Source: Primula veris (lineage: Eukaryota; Streptophyta; Magnoliopsida; Ericales; Primulaceae). From it: a stretch of 64,000 nt of DNA. The stretch's first letter is position 1. Each line of letters starts with the position of its first letter. The stretch is taken from contig OY821740.1 in assembly GCA_963682055.1 (NCBI GenBank), positions 37,530,795 to 37,594,794 on the forward strand, written 5' to 3'. The position numbers and the translations under genes are program-made. Below the pieces are notes generated by a model. That model made no database searches. It was not told the origin of the DNA and worked only from the letters and a program-made list of their open reading frames with translations. This document shows positions 12,792-25,703 of this stretch, one piece after another.

Positions 12792-14815
12792 ATTTAGACT
12801 ATTCTTACAGAGAGAAATAATGTGGTCCTCTTGTATGAAATGCTATAACACCGTTCTATGTCATACACTTAATATTTTTAATTGTCGGTATGTGACTTGC
12901 GAGGTGCTATAGAACACGATCATATGTATATGACCAAATAACTTATCCTCATTTTCTTAACAAAGTACAAGCTCAATTTAAAATTTAATATACTCCATAT
13001 ACTATATGTATGCAGAAAATCTAAACTGATATTTAAAATTAGCCAGCTAGGGTAGGTAGTTGTCTGCAAATGAAGTTGCAACTAAATAAATTAATGTGAG
13101 ACCATAAATATTCTTGTGCAGAACAAATCATCAGCATGGCACATTTCTATTGGGGGTAGGATAAATTTATGCATTATAGAAGTTAATAACCAGCTGTGAA
13201 ATCTGAATTAAGATTCAAATTTTAGATCTTCTAATGTAACAATGGCAGGTAATCTGAACTTAGCCCTTTGAAACCCCCAATCTACACCTTAGTTTTCGCC
13301 GTTTTTATCGGTTCATACTCACGCGTTAAATAAAAACAACATACTACTAATACTTTAATATTTATCAATAGGATGAATAAATTCCACTAAAACCCTAAAT
13401 ATTTTATAAATCCTAATGATCGCTCCACTGAATGTTTAAATATAACAAACAGCTGCTACATGTTTTCAACTGTAACTGTTTACTAGTTTTTAACCTTTCC
13501 CTAACGTTTTTAAAAAAAAAAATATTAAGCGAGTATATGTATAAGCCAACTGCTCAATCAAAACCCGAAGATTACATCATAGTTAACGGAAGAAAATGCT
13601 TCAGCTCAAAAGCGATGGGCCTAACTTCCAGTCATTACAAATAAATTCATTTGTAGAGTTATCCTTTATATTCTCGAATCTATTCAAACTATTAACAACT
13701 AAATATTCAATCTACTTAATAGTTTTCCCCGATGAAGATTTAGTATCCGGATATATTCTAGCATTCCTTTCTTAATAGTTTTCCCTGAAGATTTAGTACA
13801 ATAAACGGCGGAAGAAATCATAATGTCAATCAACTAATTTGAAAATGCGTTTCCTTTATAACCATTTTACTCAAAATCTCCAATGTCTATTTTGAGGCAA
13901 TAATGTCAAATTTGGGAAACTTAACATAATATATATAGTATAAAAGCATGGATTTATTAGCATATATGAAATTCGTTACATTTGCTATACCAATAGCATG
14001 CTATATTGCAATTCAAAACCAAAATGATAGGAATTTAAAACTGAAAAGGATTAGAGAAAATAATATACGTACAGTTGGTTAAAATATCAAAACTAAGTAC
14101 ATTGAACCGCCTATTACACGATTTGTTATAAGTAATTCATAAGAGTGATCTTTGTTCTTGGAAATGAGAACCCCATAAAAGTGGAGAAGAATAAAATCTA
14201 ATAATTCTCAAAAAGACAGAGTAAAAGAGATTGAAAAATCATTTAGAAAATAAGATTTTGTACCTTCGTGGCCGGCTTTGCACGACTTGTAAGAATATTT
14301 TTAGGTGTAACTTTACTTACATATATAGTTCAAACTTTTTTAAATTAAGCAAATGCAATTAATTGAACTGACAGCTAATTAAATTTGTCCTATCAAACTA
14401 CCAACATAGTGATACATAAACCTATGAAGTTGTGATTCTTGTCCTACCACCAAAACTTGACCACGTGACCCTTCAACATTAGCCACATTTTTACTTCTCG
14501 TCGATGGTAAACGATCATATTTGAGTACCCGACAAATAAAAACTCCCGGTAGCGTATACGAGTACAGTACGGTATTGGAGTATCCGGTGTATGTGTCATT
14601 TGAAGTATTGTTAATTTATCGCTTTCTTTTGACCATTTTGATATGATTTCGGTATGGCTACTAAAATAATGTTTAATTCAAAAAAAAGGGAACAAAACTC
14701 AAAATTAGTAAATATGATAAGATAAGTATACTATGTATAATCTACATATATAATTGTTTTTTAGATAACATTTTACTTATTCATTAGTGACTAAAAATTA
14801 ATTAATTAAAGCAAG
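12792..14815. other. Intergenic, no gene seen
   Basis: AT-rich, with only short open frames that resemble no known protein. No bounded repeat was found. Confidence 0.4.
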
Positions 14816-14818
14816 TAA

Positions 14819-15242
14819 TTCTATAACAAACTTAAAAATTAGGGACAATTATTTTAGAGAGAATCAAATTTTGTCTTCAAATAGTAACTTTTCGGGATAA
14901 AAATAATGTTTTCGACACAAAAATATTTTTTTCCCCAAATTTTAAGCACATAATTTGAAAAAAAAAAATTGTCTCAAAAGACAATCTTATACGGACATAA
15001 GGAGACAATTTAATTTCGTTTCAAAAATTATTTGGAGACAAATTTTAATTGTCTCTTTACGTTCGTATAAGATTGTCTTTGCAAGCAATTTTTTTTTTCA
15101 AATTATGTGCATAAAAGTTATATTGACAAAAAAATTATTTTTATGTTTAAAAAATTATTTTTGTCCTGAAAAGTTACCATTTTGAGATAAAATTTAATTG
15201 TGTCTAAAAATATTGTCCATAATCCTTAAGTTTGTTATAGTG
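14819..15242. mobile_element. CACTA-type foldback MITE
   Basis: A 424-bp element that is almost one long inverted repeat: each arm is about 200 bp. The right end, read inward, is CACTATAACAAAC; the left end is the same except that the first two bases are TT. The trinucleotide TAA directly flanks both ends (14816-14818 and 15243-15245), the target duplication size expected of CACTA (En/Spm) transposons. It has no coding capacity and must have depended on a transposase from elsewhere. A transcript across it would fold into a hairpin. Confidence 0.75.
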
Positions 15243-15245
15243 TAA

Positions 15246-16726
15246 ATCTGATATATCAAATATTATTATATATAAAAAAAACAAAAACCGCATCCACAAT
15301 AAATCTCATCTAGCATGACCATTTTCTAAGGACTAAATTGCATGAATTTAACTTTCATCTGGTTTAACACTAATGGTTTTGATTAATAAAAAAAAAAATG
15401 TACCATGTAACTGGTATGATACTCGTACCCGTATATGGAATATTGAGTGCAAGTTATGTTTGGTAGCAGTTGACACGAGGGGAAACAAAAGCGGAATACA
15501 AGCAGGAAACGAGAAAAAAATAAAAGAATCAATAAAAGAAGAGCCACACATATATATATATATAATATTAAATGAAAAAGGTAATTCTCAATCAATTGCA
15601 TATATATTCATCTATAACAATGGAAATTTGTCACATCAGTGCACAATTTGTGATAAAATTTATGTGCATAAAGTAATTATATATTGATATTATTAATTAG
15701 TTAATAATAAAACAATCCATTGGTTGATATTTTCGTCTGTCTTAGTAATGTGAGGAAAGGGTTAATCAGTGTCTTAATGACTGATCTCTTTAGTCCTCCA
15801 AGAGGTGTTTATGATATGTTGACTAACTACACTGTTAACGCGTCTTTAATCTCCATGTTTTTGGTCATTAATATTTGTTTTTGACATTTGCTTAATTAGT
15901 TATAGTCTTGCAACATATATAAGAAAATATAATTAGCATTGTCAGGGAATTTTGGAAGAATCTGAATCTTCTCTTCGTCGTGATGAAAATATAAGCTAAT
16001 GATCATTGATATTCGAAATTATTCTTTTGTTATACTAACAAACTTGAAAGTCTTATAATACCCAAATTTGTTAAGTCAGACTTTCCAGCATATACTTTTC
16101 AAATGTCAAAGAACTCATTTTCGGTAATGAAGTATGAGATCATTTAGCGGTGATGGACGGAAACTGATATTAACATGCACATTCAGTGTGATCACTCAAC
16201 ACTATGAGACGTGATCGTGAATAAGTCTTCAAATCTTTGCCTTTCTCCTTGCTCTTTTCTCATGTGTAGCATGCGTCAAATGTACAATACGCGTAGTAGC
16301 ACTCGTGATGTGATACGAATGTCGTGCATCCCAATACATTTCAATAGTAGTTAAGAGTTAAATGTTGATCTCATATCGTGAGTTCTTTCACATTGTCTTA
16401 ACATAATAACGAGCATTCATCTACTCCATACTAAATATACGACTTTAGAATCACTGTGTCCCTTTACGTATTGTGTTGGTGACTTGGTGTGGGTTCAAGA
16501 TGGACCTTTAATGTGGACATACACTCCATTTGAAGCAGGTTTTATGATGGAAAAGTTTGTTTTTCTTGCATTCGTAACATTATTGAAAGAATTTCCTTTT
16601 CTGTTGCACATTCCCACGAGCATTATTTGCCCTTACGAAGTCGTGGAAGTGTAGAACTTGGGGGGAAACTAAATAAACTTCATTTATTCCGAAAATGTTA
16701 GGCATGTCAAAAGAAAACCGATAGAT
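15246..16726. other. Intergenic, no gene seen
   Basis: AT-rich. A 104-codon open frame near 15373-15687 has low-complexity composition and no recognisable domain. Nothing else supported. Confidence 0.4.
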
Positions 16727-17990
16727 TTGTTTGCATTGTGCAAGAATAATTAATAATTGCACGTATAGTTGGTACATGTCTTGTTAATTTATACTCGATT
16801 CTTGTAGATTACGTCAGAATTTGAATGGAAGTACTATTTTTGTTTACAGGATATGGATGTGCTACTCACCATTTCGAATTAGTTCCCCACAAGGACAACA
16901 ACGATCAACGATCGATGAATTTATTTTACATTGTGCAAAGGAATACATGTCTCATTAATTTACACTAGATTCTGGTAGATTACGTCATAATAAATGCAAT
17001 TACAGATGAAAATATACATATAACTGTAATTAATTATAATAAATCCGGACCCGAAAACACTTTTAAAGATTGATACATATGGTACTTCTTTTTACTCTCT
17101 GTTTTTAACTTTGATGTTACATGATGGTACAATATATTTAAACAAAAGTTGAGAATTCAAAATTTTGAAAATTAAGTATGTTTTTATGTACTAATCAATA
17201 ATTATCCATATCTAGGTGGTACTCTCCATTTAATTTGAAGTTAGTTCCCCCAACAATGGATTTGTTAACATTGTGCAAAAATAGTAACTAATAGTTATAG
17301 TATAGTTAATTAGTACATGCCTCATTAATTTACATTAGATTCTGGTAGATTACGTAAGAATGATAATGCAATTAGTACTGGTTTTATTTCAATAATGTTA
17401 TAGAATCATACTCACTCAATCACATTGATTTACCAGACAGTCATTTATGTAATTTTTAGAATTTTTTTGACATCCAACCAAAACAAAAATAAAACCTCAA
17501 ATATAATATTTATGAAACACTAGTTGATAATAACCTAAACTTAAATATTAATTAAAAATATTTAAAATTGTAATGATTTTAATATATTTTATTTGACAAT
17601 TCAACAAAATAAAAACTCAAATATAATATTATAGAATCTTATTTGAGACTACCCTAAACTTAAATATTAATTAAAAATATTTCAAATTTTAATGATTTTA
17701 ATATATTTTATTTGACGATTCAATAAAATAAAAACTTAAATATAATATTATAAAACTCTATTTGAGACTACGCTAAACTTAAATATTAATTAGAAATATT
17801 AAATATATGGCCGAATAGCAGACTCTTAAATTTTCGTGTTGAAAATGAAATTCTAAATTTACATTAAGCACTAGTGTGTTGAGAGTCTGATTGAGTCTAT
17901 CTGACTTATTAGTATTATTCTTTGTTTAGAGGATATGGATGTGCTACTCTCCATTTAAATTTGAAGTTAGTTCCCCACCAGTAATACAAG
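16727..17990. repeat. Decayed tandem array, unit about 360 bp
   Basis: A module recurs in the same orientation. One block is GGATATGGATGTGCTACTC followed by CCATTT and AGTTAGTTCCCC (near 16852, 17210 and 17931). A second block has ACATTGTGCAA, then GTACATGyCTCATTAATTTA, then TAGATTCTGGTAGATTACGT (near 16727, 16930 and 17270). At least two full units and parts of two others are present. The last unit is interrupted by MITE copy 1. Confidence 0.6.
17391..17919 (-). mobile_element. MITE with internal tandem repeats, copy 1
   Basis: About 530 bp, inverted relative to the other two copies (27.6 kb and 37.2 kb). The ends are imperfect inverted repeats beginning AATAATrYTA and carrying AGTCArATAGACTCAATCAG or similar. 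The interior has about three tandem units of roughly 125 bp, each with a run like AAACTTAAATATTAATTA and a block TATTTTATTTGACrATTCAA. There is no open frame of note. It sits inside the decayed tandem array, so the neighbouring array units show what the empty site looked like. Confidence 0.65.
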
Positions 17991-18905
17991 AATACTAGCT
18001 AGTAATTGGCTAATTGATAGTATGTTATTAACGAGACAGCAAAAATGCGTTGACGTGGTTGTTGATTAATTTCTTCAAATTTTTGCATTACAATTAGCAA
18101 AAGGTTGAAGTGAGACGCGGAAACTGACTCATTTAATTGCAACTTAATATTAGCCCGTCTTATTTGTATTGCATATATATAAACTGCGACAATATATTGG
18201 GGTGCTGGTTGCTTCAAAATTAAGTAACTTTTTAGACTTTTAATTAGGTATTAAACGCTTAGAAGTTTTATAGTTTGATGGTCCCAACTATATATTTTTC
18301 CACTTCCAATTAAGATGGTTATTCGCTCAAAAGCTACAAAATAAGGTCTAATTTGATTAGACAAAACAACTAGTAATCGTAGTAAGATCAAGATTCAACA
18401 ATTATAATTCACCATATATACAGATTAATATAGAGAGAGATGGTGGAAAAATATATATTTTTATAAATATAATTGTTAATTACAAATGAGTATTCTTAGC
18501 ACCTATATAGTCCTAGAACAAAGTTTAAGTTTATATACAAATTGGTCCTTTAATTACAAAAGGTGACAGATCAATAATTGTACAAAATAACCAAGTTAAA
18601 CTATTATTGCTGAGAGTTCAATTAAGTCTTTAAGTTCCTGAAATCAAGCACATTAGTCTAGCATAAAAATATATTTAATAACAAATTTTAGTAGTACTAA
18701 GTTTACAACCATAGTTTTTTTACTTTTATTTTTTATTTTATTTTCTAATCACCCCTGTTATTTTTTATATATAAATATCAAATATCAAATGTACATAGGA
18801 GGAAGCATAAAAACAAACCTTCCAGAGAGTTAACAATTACACTTAAAAGGCTTAAAGCACATAACCTTAACGTTCTTGATTGTGATTTTCCCAATATCCA
18901 ATATC
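17991..18905. other. Intergenic, no gene seen
   Basis: AT-rich, no supported gene. Just before the retrotransposon stands a short run of the repeat ATATCCA, part of which was duplicated as the insertion target. Confidence 0.4.
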
Positions 18906-18910
18906 CAATA

Positions 18911-19275
18911 TGTTGGGTCGATCAGGCAAAAGATGAGAAAGACAGAAAACTTAAAACCAAGCACACACACTTTGATAACGGATTTCATCCAAAATTGGCT
19001 ACGACTCCGGGCCGCTACACGTGACACTTAATATTATTATAATGAGCATTACAATCGTAATCTAGCTCAATCACAAACTATGGTTCTCTCGCAAATAGAA
19101 CTCTCTCTTTACAATATTCTCTCTTGAATATGTGATTGTGATGTGTAAATGTGTAATTAAAATATACAAGATAGTAGGACATATATAAAACCCAAAGTGA
19201 GTTTTATTACAATTTCAAGCGATGTGGGATAAATAGAAAACATTGTCAAAACTCATTTGGCTCCACAACTCAACA
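18911..19275 (-). repeat. 3' LTR of the copia element
   Basis: Terminal repeat of 365 bp bounded by TGTTG and CAACA. On the minus strand it follows the polypurine tract. Confidence 0.93.
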
Positions 19276-19287
19276 ATCTCCACTTAG
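19276..19287 (-). other. Polypurine tract of the copia element
   Basis: On the minus strand the bases AGTGGAGAT lie directly before the 3' LTR, the position and composition of a plus-strand primer for reverse transcription. Confidence 0.7.
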
Positions 19288-19451
19288 AGTCAAATGTCAA
19301 GTGTTTCAAGAGAATTCTGATTATCCCCAACCACCGAACTCACTGTGCTTCACCGAGCAGAATGCTCCCATCGGTATCCTTGTATAATAATTATTACTCT
19401 TCAGAGTTGCTCATTTTTATTTTTATTTTTATGTAGCGGGGACCCTGAGCC

Positions 19452-22400
19452 TCAAGCTCGGAGTCCTACTGAGGTTGCACACAGCCTCAGTTTGTCGATT
19501 GTAACAGTCTTCGTTAGCATATCGACGGGGTTCTTAGCGCCCTCAATCTTTTCTAGCGCGAAGATTCCATCTTCTAGAACGTCTCAGATAAAATGGTAAC
19601 GAATCTGTATGTGCTTCGTGCGTGAATGGAATACAGGATTCTTAGCTAGCTGAACTGCACTTTGACTATCACAGTGCAGAACTCCCTTGTCGGTTTTCTG
19701 ACCGAGCTCCTTTAAGAAACCTTGCAACAAAATCATCTCTTTGCTTGCTTCCGTCACCGCGACGTACTCAGCCTCTGTGGTTGACAATGCAACAATCTTT
19801 TGTAACTTAGATGTCCAACTCACAGCAGTACCACCGTAAGTACAAACACATCCCGTTGTGCTCTTTCGGCTGTCCAGATCACCGGCCATGTCAGCATCCA
19901 CATAGCCGTGCAGACCTTCCGAGGTCTTTCGGAAACATAATGTCGAATTCACTGTACCCGAGAGATATCTCATTATCCACTTCACAGCTTCCCAATGGTG
20001 CTTTCCTGGGTTACTTATGTAACAACTGACAACTCCCACTACATGGGCAATGTCCGGTCTTGTACACACCATAGCGTACATCAAGCTACCAATTGCTGAA
20101 GCGTAGGGTATGTTCGACATACGATCATTTCTTTCCTCGTCTGAGGGTGATTGTTTCTTCGACAAACTAAAGTGTGCGGCTAGCGGTGAGCCTACAGCTT
20201 TGGCATCACTCATGCTAAACCGTGCCAACACTTTCTTCACATATTCGGCTTGTGACAGAAACAAAGACCCATCCCTTCCTTGGGAAATTCTCATACCGAG
20301 GATCTGATTTGCGGCTCCCAAATCTTTCATCTCAAACTGTTTCGCCAACTGTTGCTTCACCTTGTTAATCTCCACAAGGCTCGACCCGGCGAGCAACATG
20401 TCATCTACGTAAAGAAGTAGAATGACGCACGAAGAGTTCTCTAATCTCTTCACGAAATAGTAGTGATCACTATCACTTCTTTCGAACCCGGTACCCACCA
20501 TGAAGCTGTCAAACTTTTTATACCACTGCCGTGGTGCTTGTTTTAACCCGTACAAGCTATTCTTTAGTTTGCAAACCAGTTTCTCTTTTCCCTTTTCGGA
20601 AAAGCCTTCAGGTTGGAGCATGCAAATTTCTTCTTCAAGATCTCCGTGGAGAAAAGCATTTTTCACATCTAACTGTTCAAGATGAAGATTCTCATTTACT
20701 ACAATGCTCAACAACAGCCGAACAATAGTCAACTTTACGACTGGAGAAAAGATCTCGGTGTAGTCAATTCCTTCCTTTTGCTGAAATCCTTTGACTACTA
20801 ATCGTGCCTTGTACCGTTTCGAGCCATCTTGTTCCTCCTTTAGTCGGAACACCCATTTGTTACTCAGTGCCATTTTCCCCTTGGGCAGTTCGGCTAACTG
20901 CCACGTCACATTCTCCTTCAGTGACTTCATCTCATCCTTCATGACGAGCTCCCACTTGCTCGAGTCTTTCAGCTCCAGAGCTTCCTCTCTACTCTCGGGC
21001 TCGCCTGCATCACTGAGTAATATGTAATGCAGGGAAGGAGAGTACCGGACAGTGGGTCTCCTCTCGCGATGACCTCGGCCCAATTCAGGTCGAGGAGTTT
21101 CGGGCAGCTCCTCGTCCTTTTGAGCATGTGCTGGTAGGTTGTCGAGCACCACTTGCTCATCTTCAGTGTCATTTTCCAACTCCCTTGGAAATACATTCAT
21201 GTCGACTATACCACTTTCCTCGGACGGTAGCGCGTGTTCTTCCACCACCATATTTTGTCGATCTTTGTACAAAATTCTTTCGTTGAAGATGACATCCTTA
21301 CTGCGAATGATCCTCTTTGTTTGACCATCCCAAAAACGATATCCAAACTTAGCTCCATCGTACCCCACAAAGTAACACACTTTGGATTTCGAGTCAAATT
21401 TGGTATGATCATTTATATCGACATGGATATATGACAGACAACCGAACACTCGCAAGTGTTCATAAGAGATAGGCTTTCCTATCCACTCTTCTTCGGGAAT
21501 TCTCCTTTCTAATGGCACTGAGGGTCTGCGGTTAATGAGGTAAACCGCCGTGCTTACTGCATGTGCCCACAAGACTTTGGGCAACCCACTTTGCAGTCTC
21601 ATACTCCTAGTACGCTCATTGATTGTTCGGTTCATTCTTTCGGCCATGTCATTCTGCTGTGGCGTTCTTCAGATGGTCTTTTCCATTCGAATGCCTCTCT
21701 GTGCACAGAACCCTACGAACTTTGCATCAATGTACTCTCCGACGTTATCGGACCTCAAACATTTGAGTTTATTCCCGGTCTCTAGTTTGACCATGGCCTT
21801 CCATTCTTGAAATTTCTTAAACACCTTAGACTTGTGTTTCAAGAAATAGACCCATGTTTTTCTCATCAAATCATCGATGAAGGTCACATAGTACTGAGAT
21901 CCTCACAGTGAGGTTACTGGAGATGGTCCCCATATGTCTGAGTGGACCATTGCTAGCTTCTCCTCCTTGGGAGCTTTTCCACCTTTCCGATAGCTATCTT
22001 TCTTCTGCTTCCCGAAGATGCAATCTTCGCACATGTCGAGGTTGACAGACTTCAAGCCCGGTAGCTTCCCATCTTTTGCTAACACTCTCATCCCCTTCTC
22101 ACTTATGTGACCCAAACGTCGATGCCACAGTTCTGAGCAGTTTTGCGACACAGTTGCCACAATTGTACACTCCTCATCGGTCGTCATGTACAGTGTACCG
22201 ACCTTGCTCCCTCGGGCTATCACCATAGCTTCTCGTGAAACTTTCCAAGCTCCATTGCTGAACGAAATGGAGTGTCTTTCTGCATCGAGTTGACCTACTG
22301 AGATCAGATTCTTGGTCAACCTCGGAACCTGCCTCACTTTCGTTAGCTTCCATACCGACCCGTTTGGAATGCGAATTTTCACATCGCCCATTCCAACAAC

Positions 22401-23393
22401 ATCCAACGCTTCTCGGTCGGCTAGATACACTTTATCGAAATTACGCACAGTGTAATTTTCGAATAAATCCTTCTGAGGGGTTGTGTGAAATGATGCCCCA
22501 GAGTCTAGAATCTACGATTCTATATTTCTCTGTTCGGCAAGCAATAAACAGTCACCCGAATCCTCGTCGCTCGCAACATTAGCCACGTGATCACGGCCGG
22601 TACCCTTCTTCGGCTGCTTGCACTCATGACTGAAGTGCCCCATACTCTGTTAGTTATAGCATCGAAGATTCTTCTTACCTCGATCGCTATCTTTGCCGCC
22701 TTGGCTTTGCCCTCTTCTACATCGGGATTGTGAACGTCCTCTAACGTCTCATACCCTGGTCTTACCCCGGTCTCTTGAACCCACGTTCAAGGCTGCTCCA
22801 TCATTTGAGCATTCACCCATGTCTAATCTCCTGAGTTTCTCAGCGAGTATTTGATCTCGGATGCCGTTGTAAGTCAGTTTCTCCTTTCCAATTGAGTTGC
22901 TAACAACAGCTCGCATGAATTTCCAATTGTTTGGTAAAGATGCTAGCAGTATAAGGGCTCTCACTTCGTCTTCAAAAGTTATCTCCACCGCATCCAACTG
23001 ATTTACGGTGTCGATGAACTTGTTCACGTGATTTGCGACAGGTGTGTCCTCGGCCATGCGTAGGTTGAACAACTTACGCATGAGATGTACCTTGTTGTTC
23101 GCGGATGGTTTCTCATACATGTCGGTGAGGACCTTCATCATCACCATCGTCGTCGTCTCTCTTGCGACATTATGTTCTACACTCCTAGATAGTGTTAGGC
23201 GGATCACTCCCAACACTTGTCGGTCTAAGAATTCCCATGTCTCTTCGGTGGTCTTGGTCGGCCTTTCCTCAAAGAGAAGTGGCTGATGCATCTTCCTCCC
23301 GTAAATGTAGTCATCTATTTGCATTCTCCAGAATGCAAAGTCCTTCCCGTCGAACTTCTCGATCCCGTGTGCGGTTCTGTCTTTTTTCGCCAT
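19452..23393 (-). pseudogene. copia gag-pol polyprotein with six in-frame stops
   Basis: A single reading frame of 1314 codons runs from the ATG at 23393 to a stop at 19454-19452, close to the size of Tnt1-like polyproteins. Gag (UBN2-like, opening MAKKDRTAHGIEKFDGKDFA) ends in a CCHC knuckle near 22660-22620. The protease motif ILDSGAS is near 22510, the HHCC pre-integrase motif (WHRRLGH, then CEDC) near 22130-22020, integrase core Asp in HSDIWGP and SDNVGEY with Glu in MAERMNRT, reverse transcriptase YVDD near 20400-20411, and RNase H (DADMAGD, STTEAEY) near 19890-19760. Stops interrupt the frame at 22751-22749 (TGA), 22652-22650 (TAA, inside the zinc knuckle), 22514-22512 (TAG, beside the protease site), 21905-21903 (TGA), 21671-21669 (TGA) and 19586-19584 (TGA). 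No frameshift was found. Confidence 0.93.
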
Positions 23394-23400
23394 CGATCTT

Positions 23401-23416
23401 CCGAGCTCTGATACCA
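23401..23416 (-). other. Primer binding site (initiator tRNA-Met type)
   Basis: Two bases inside the 5' LTR the minus strand reads TGGTATCAGAGC, the standard plant copia site complementary to the 3' end of initiator methionine tRNA. Confidence 0.9.
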
Positions 23417-23418
23417 CT

Positions 23419-23783
23419 TGTTGGGTCGATCAGGCGAAAGATGATAAAGACAGAAAACTTAAAACCGAGCACACACTCTTGGATAACGGAGTTCACCCAA
23501 AATTGACTACGTCTCCGGGCCGCTACACGTGACACTTAATATTATTATAATGAGCATTACAATTGTAATCTAGCTCAATCACAAGTTATGGTTCTCTTGC
23601 AAATAGAACTCTCTCTTTACAATATTCTCTCTTGAATATGTGATTGTGATGTGTAAAGGTGTAATTAAAATATACAATATAGTATGACATATATAAAACT
23701 CAAAGTGAGTTTTATTACAATTTTAAATGATGTGTGATAAATAGAAAGTATGACCAAAACTCATTTGGCTCCACAACTCAACA
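23419..23783 (-). repeat. 5' LTR of the copia element
   Basis: Terminal repeat of 365 bp, same length and ends as the other LTR. It would hold the element's promoter; a TTTTATATATG run on the minus strand is a TATA candidate. Confidence 0.93.
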
Positions 23784-23788
23784 CAATA

Positions 23789-24764
23789 TCCAATAACCTG
23801 TGATATTTTAGTGATTCTCATCACTTATCTTCCAATTCTTAGTTGGGTTTCATTTTACATCAACTTGACTAATTAATGACTATTAGGCCTCGTTCGTTTA
23901 TAAGATAAAAAATATGAGATTGGACTATACATACATATCCTTCGGGCCTTGAAGTGTTGTGATTTGGTAAAATTGCTCCTAAATGGACATGAAAACCTAC
24001 TAAAAATCATCATTTACAAAAGCACACTTATGAGTGGTATTACAATTGGTGAAAGGGGATATATGATGCTAATATTTATTAAACTCTTTCATATGCTTCA
24101 GTATACTCATGTGTTTGAATTTATACAAATGGTAGTACTACATAACCAAAAAAAAAAAATACTATTGTAATATTTGAATATTTGATTTTGTTGTATGTCA
24201 AATAAAAGTTAATTGTTATTTATTTACGTTTTTCGTACCTAGCAAGTGATTGAACATAACGTTATTCTGTTAATTGTTTTGTCATTCTACATTTTATCGC
24301 TGTCTTCATAGAATCTTTATTTATATGAAATCAGGAAGCATTTGATGACGAAGTGAGTGATACCTTCGATGGAAAATGAAAGTATATGCTTGGAGGGTAA
24401 AATATGATAATAAAAACCGCATTAATATCTTACAATCCCGGACTCATTCAGTCATTCCTATACAAAATAAACACTGTACTCTTAGTCTCAATTGAATATT
24501 AATCTCACATCATTTGTAGAGTCCAGCACTTAATTATCACATCTGTATTATAAATTCTCTGGAGAGTAGTACTATATTTATTGCTAAACATTAAAGACTA
24601 AGTCCCGAGTTTGTCGGTGACTAGTCTTGCGTAAAGTAGAGTTAGAGTTAATATTAAGTAGTTTGTAGTTCGTTTAATTTGCAAGGTTACGACTTCTTAA
24701 TATATTTATCGGTCTGTTTACCTTCAAAAATAAAAAAAACAAGACTTGTAAGTTGTATCGACGG
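23789..24764. other. Intergenic, no gene seen
   Basis: AT-rich sequence without supported coding or repeat features. Confidence 0.4.
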
Positions 24765-25435
24765 TTTGACACACTGCTCTACATTTTACTATTTTTTACG
24801 CTCTGCCTTGAGCATGCAGTTATAAGATGTATATAAAAAAAAGAAATATATGCAACGACTACTAACTAAGTATTATGTAAAGCAAAAGGGTACATTGGTT
24901 GTAAAACGCAAACGAAAATATATTTTTACTTTCAACCAAAGTCAGAGATGCCAATATAAATATTTATTAATTAATTATTGCTCAGCTGAATGCCTGAAGC
25001 TGAGTAAGTGTCATGCATAATTTTAATACTATTACAATAGCATGGCTAGCTATATATCATTTTCATAAAATTGACTAACTAAGAAGTCAAATGATTATTA
25101 ATTACAGGAACATCGAGTCACTGACTCACTAACTATCTGAATAAGTCAAATGTTATAGTATGATTTTATGCATAATATTATACTCCCTATAAAGTCAATT
25201 GCAAGTGTATTTTTTTTTTTAAAGAAAAGTCAGTTGCCATTGAAATAATCCTAATATATATAGCATCTAAACTGTCATTTTCTAAACTTGTACACCTTAT
25301 AGTTACTAATGAAAAATAACAAACGTCGTTAATTATTTAACCTAATTATGTACGTATAGTGGTAAAATGTTAGAACCTTTATGAATTATTTGATTAAAAT
25401 GTGAAAATCTACAACCCTTTTTGGGGCCTAATCTA
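24765..25435 (+). repeat. Direct segmental duplication, copy A
   Basis: About 670 bp that recurs in the same orientation at about 26985-27585. Long shared blocks include TTGGTTGTAAAACGCA, CAGAGATGyCAATATAAATA, TTTTCTAAACTTGTACACC and TTATGAATTATTTGATTAAA. Copy A has small insertions relative to copy B. Strand is given only as reference orientation. Confidence 0.75.
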
Positions 25436-25701
25436 AATTGTGTACATTTTGTCAACCAATTCACTAACAACGCACTCTCTAACAGTCCGTGTAAAAGTAG
25501 GTAACTACTCTTTTTCACAGAAGAAGACCGAGTAACATTATTGTATACCGGATCTATTAAAAATATGGATGTGACAACCACTAAAAATTCAACACATATG
25601 TAAAAACCCAAAAAAATCCTAAATTTAATTTAAAATTTAAACTAAATTATTCTATTGGTTGTCACACTCTTAAAAAAAAAGTATAGATAATATTCCTACG
25701 A
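25436..25701. other. Intergenic, no gene seen
   Basis: Short AT-rich gap between the duplication and the hAT-like MITE; nothing recognised. Confidence 0.35.
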
Positions 25702-25703
25702 CA

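Larger units (their letters stand above)
18911..23783 (-). mobile_element. Ty1/copia LTR retrotransposon, complete but inactive
   Basis: The element is 4873 bp and is transcribed from the minus strand. Two LTRs of 365 bp (18911-19275 and 23419-23783) both run from TGTTG to CAACA on the plus strand and are flanked by the 5-bp target duplication CAATA (18906-18910 and 23784-23788). A methionine-initiator-tRNA-type primer binding site follows the 5' LTR, and a purine tract precedes the 3' LTR. Domain order gag, protease, integrase, reverse transcriptase, RNase H is that of Ty1/copia. By eye the LTRs differ at about 25 of 365 positions, so the insertion is not recent. Six premature stops make it incapable of autonomous movement. 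Confidence 0.95.

Noticed and set aside
15373..15687. 104-codon open frame
   Set aside because: Low-complexity Lys/Ile/Asn/Tyr composition, no signal peptide or domain, no splice partners; overlapping frames on the other strand are just as long.
19811..23506. Many plus-strand open frames across the retrotransposon
   Set aside because: All are antisense or out-of-frame shadows of the copia gag-pol frame.
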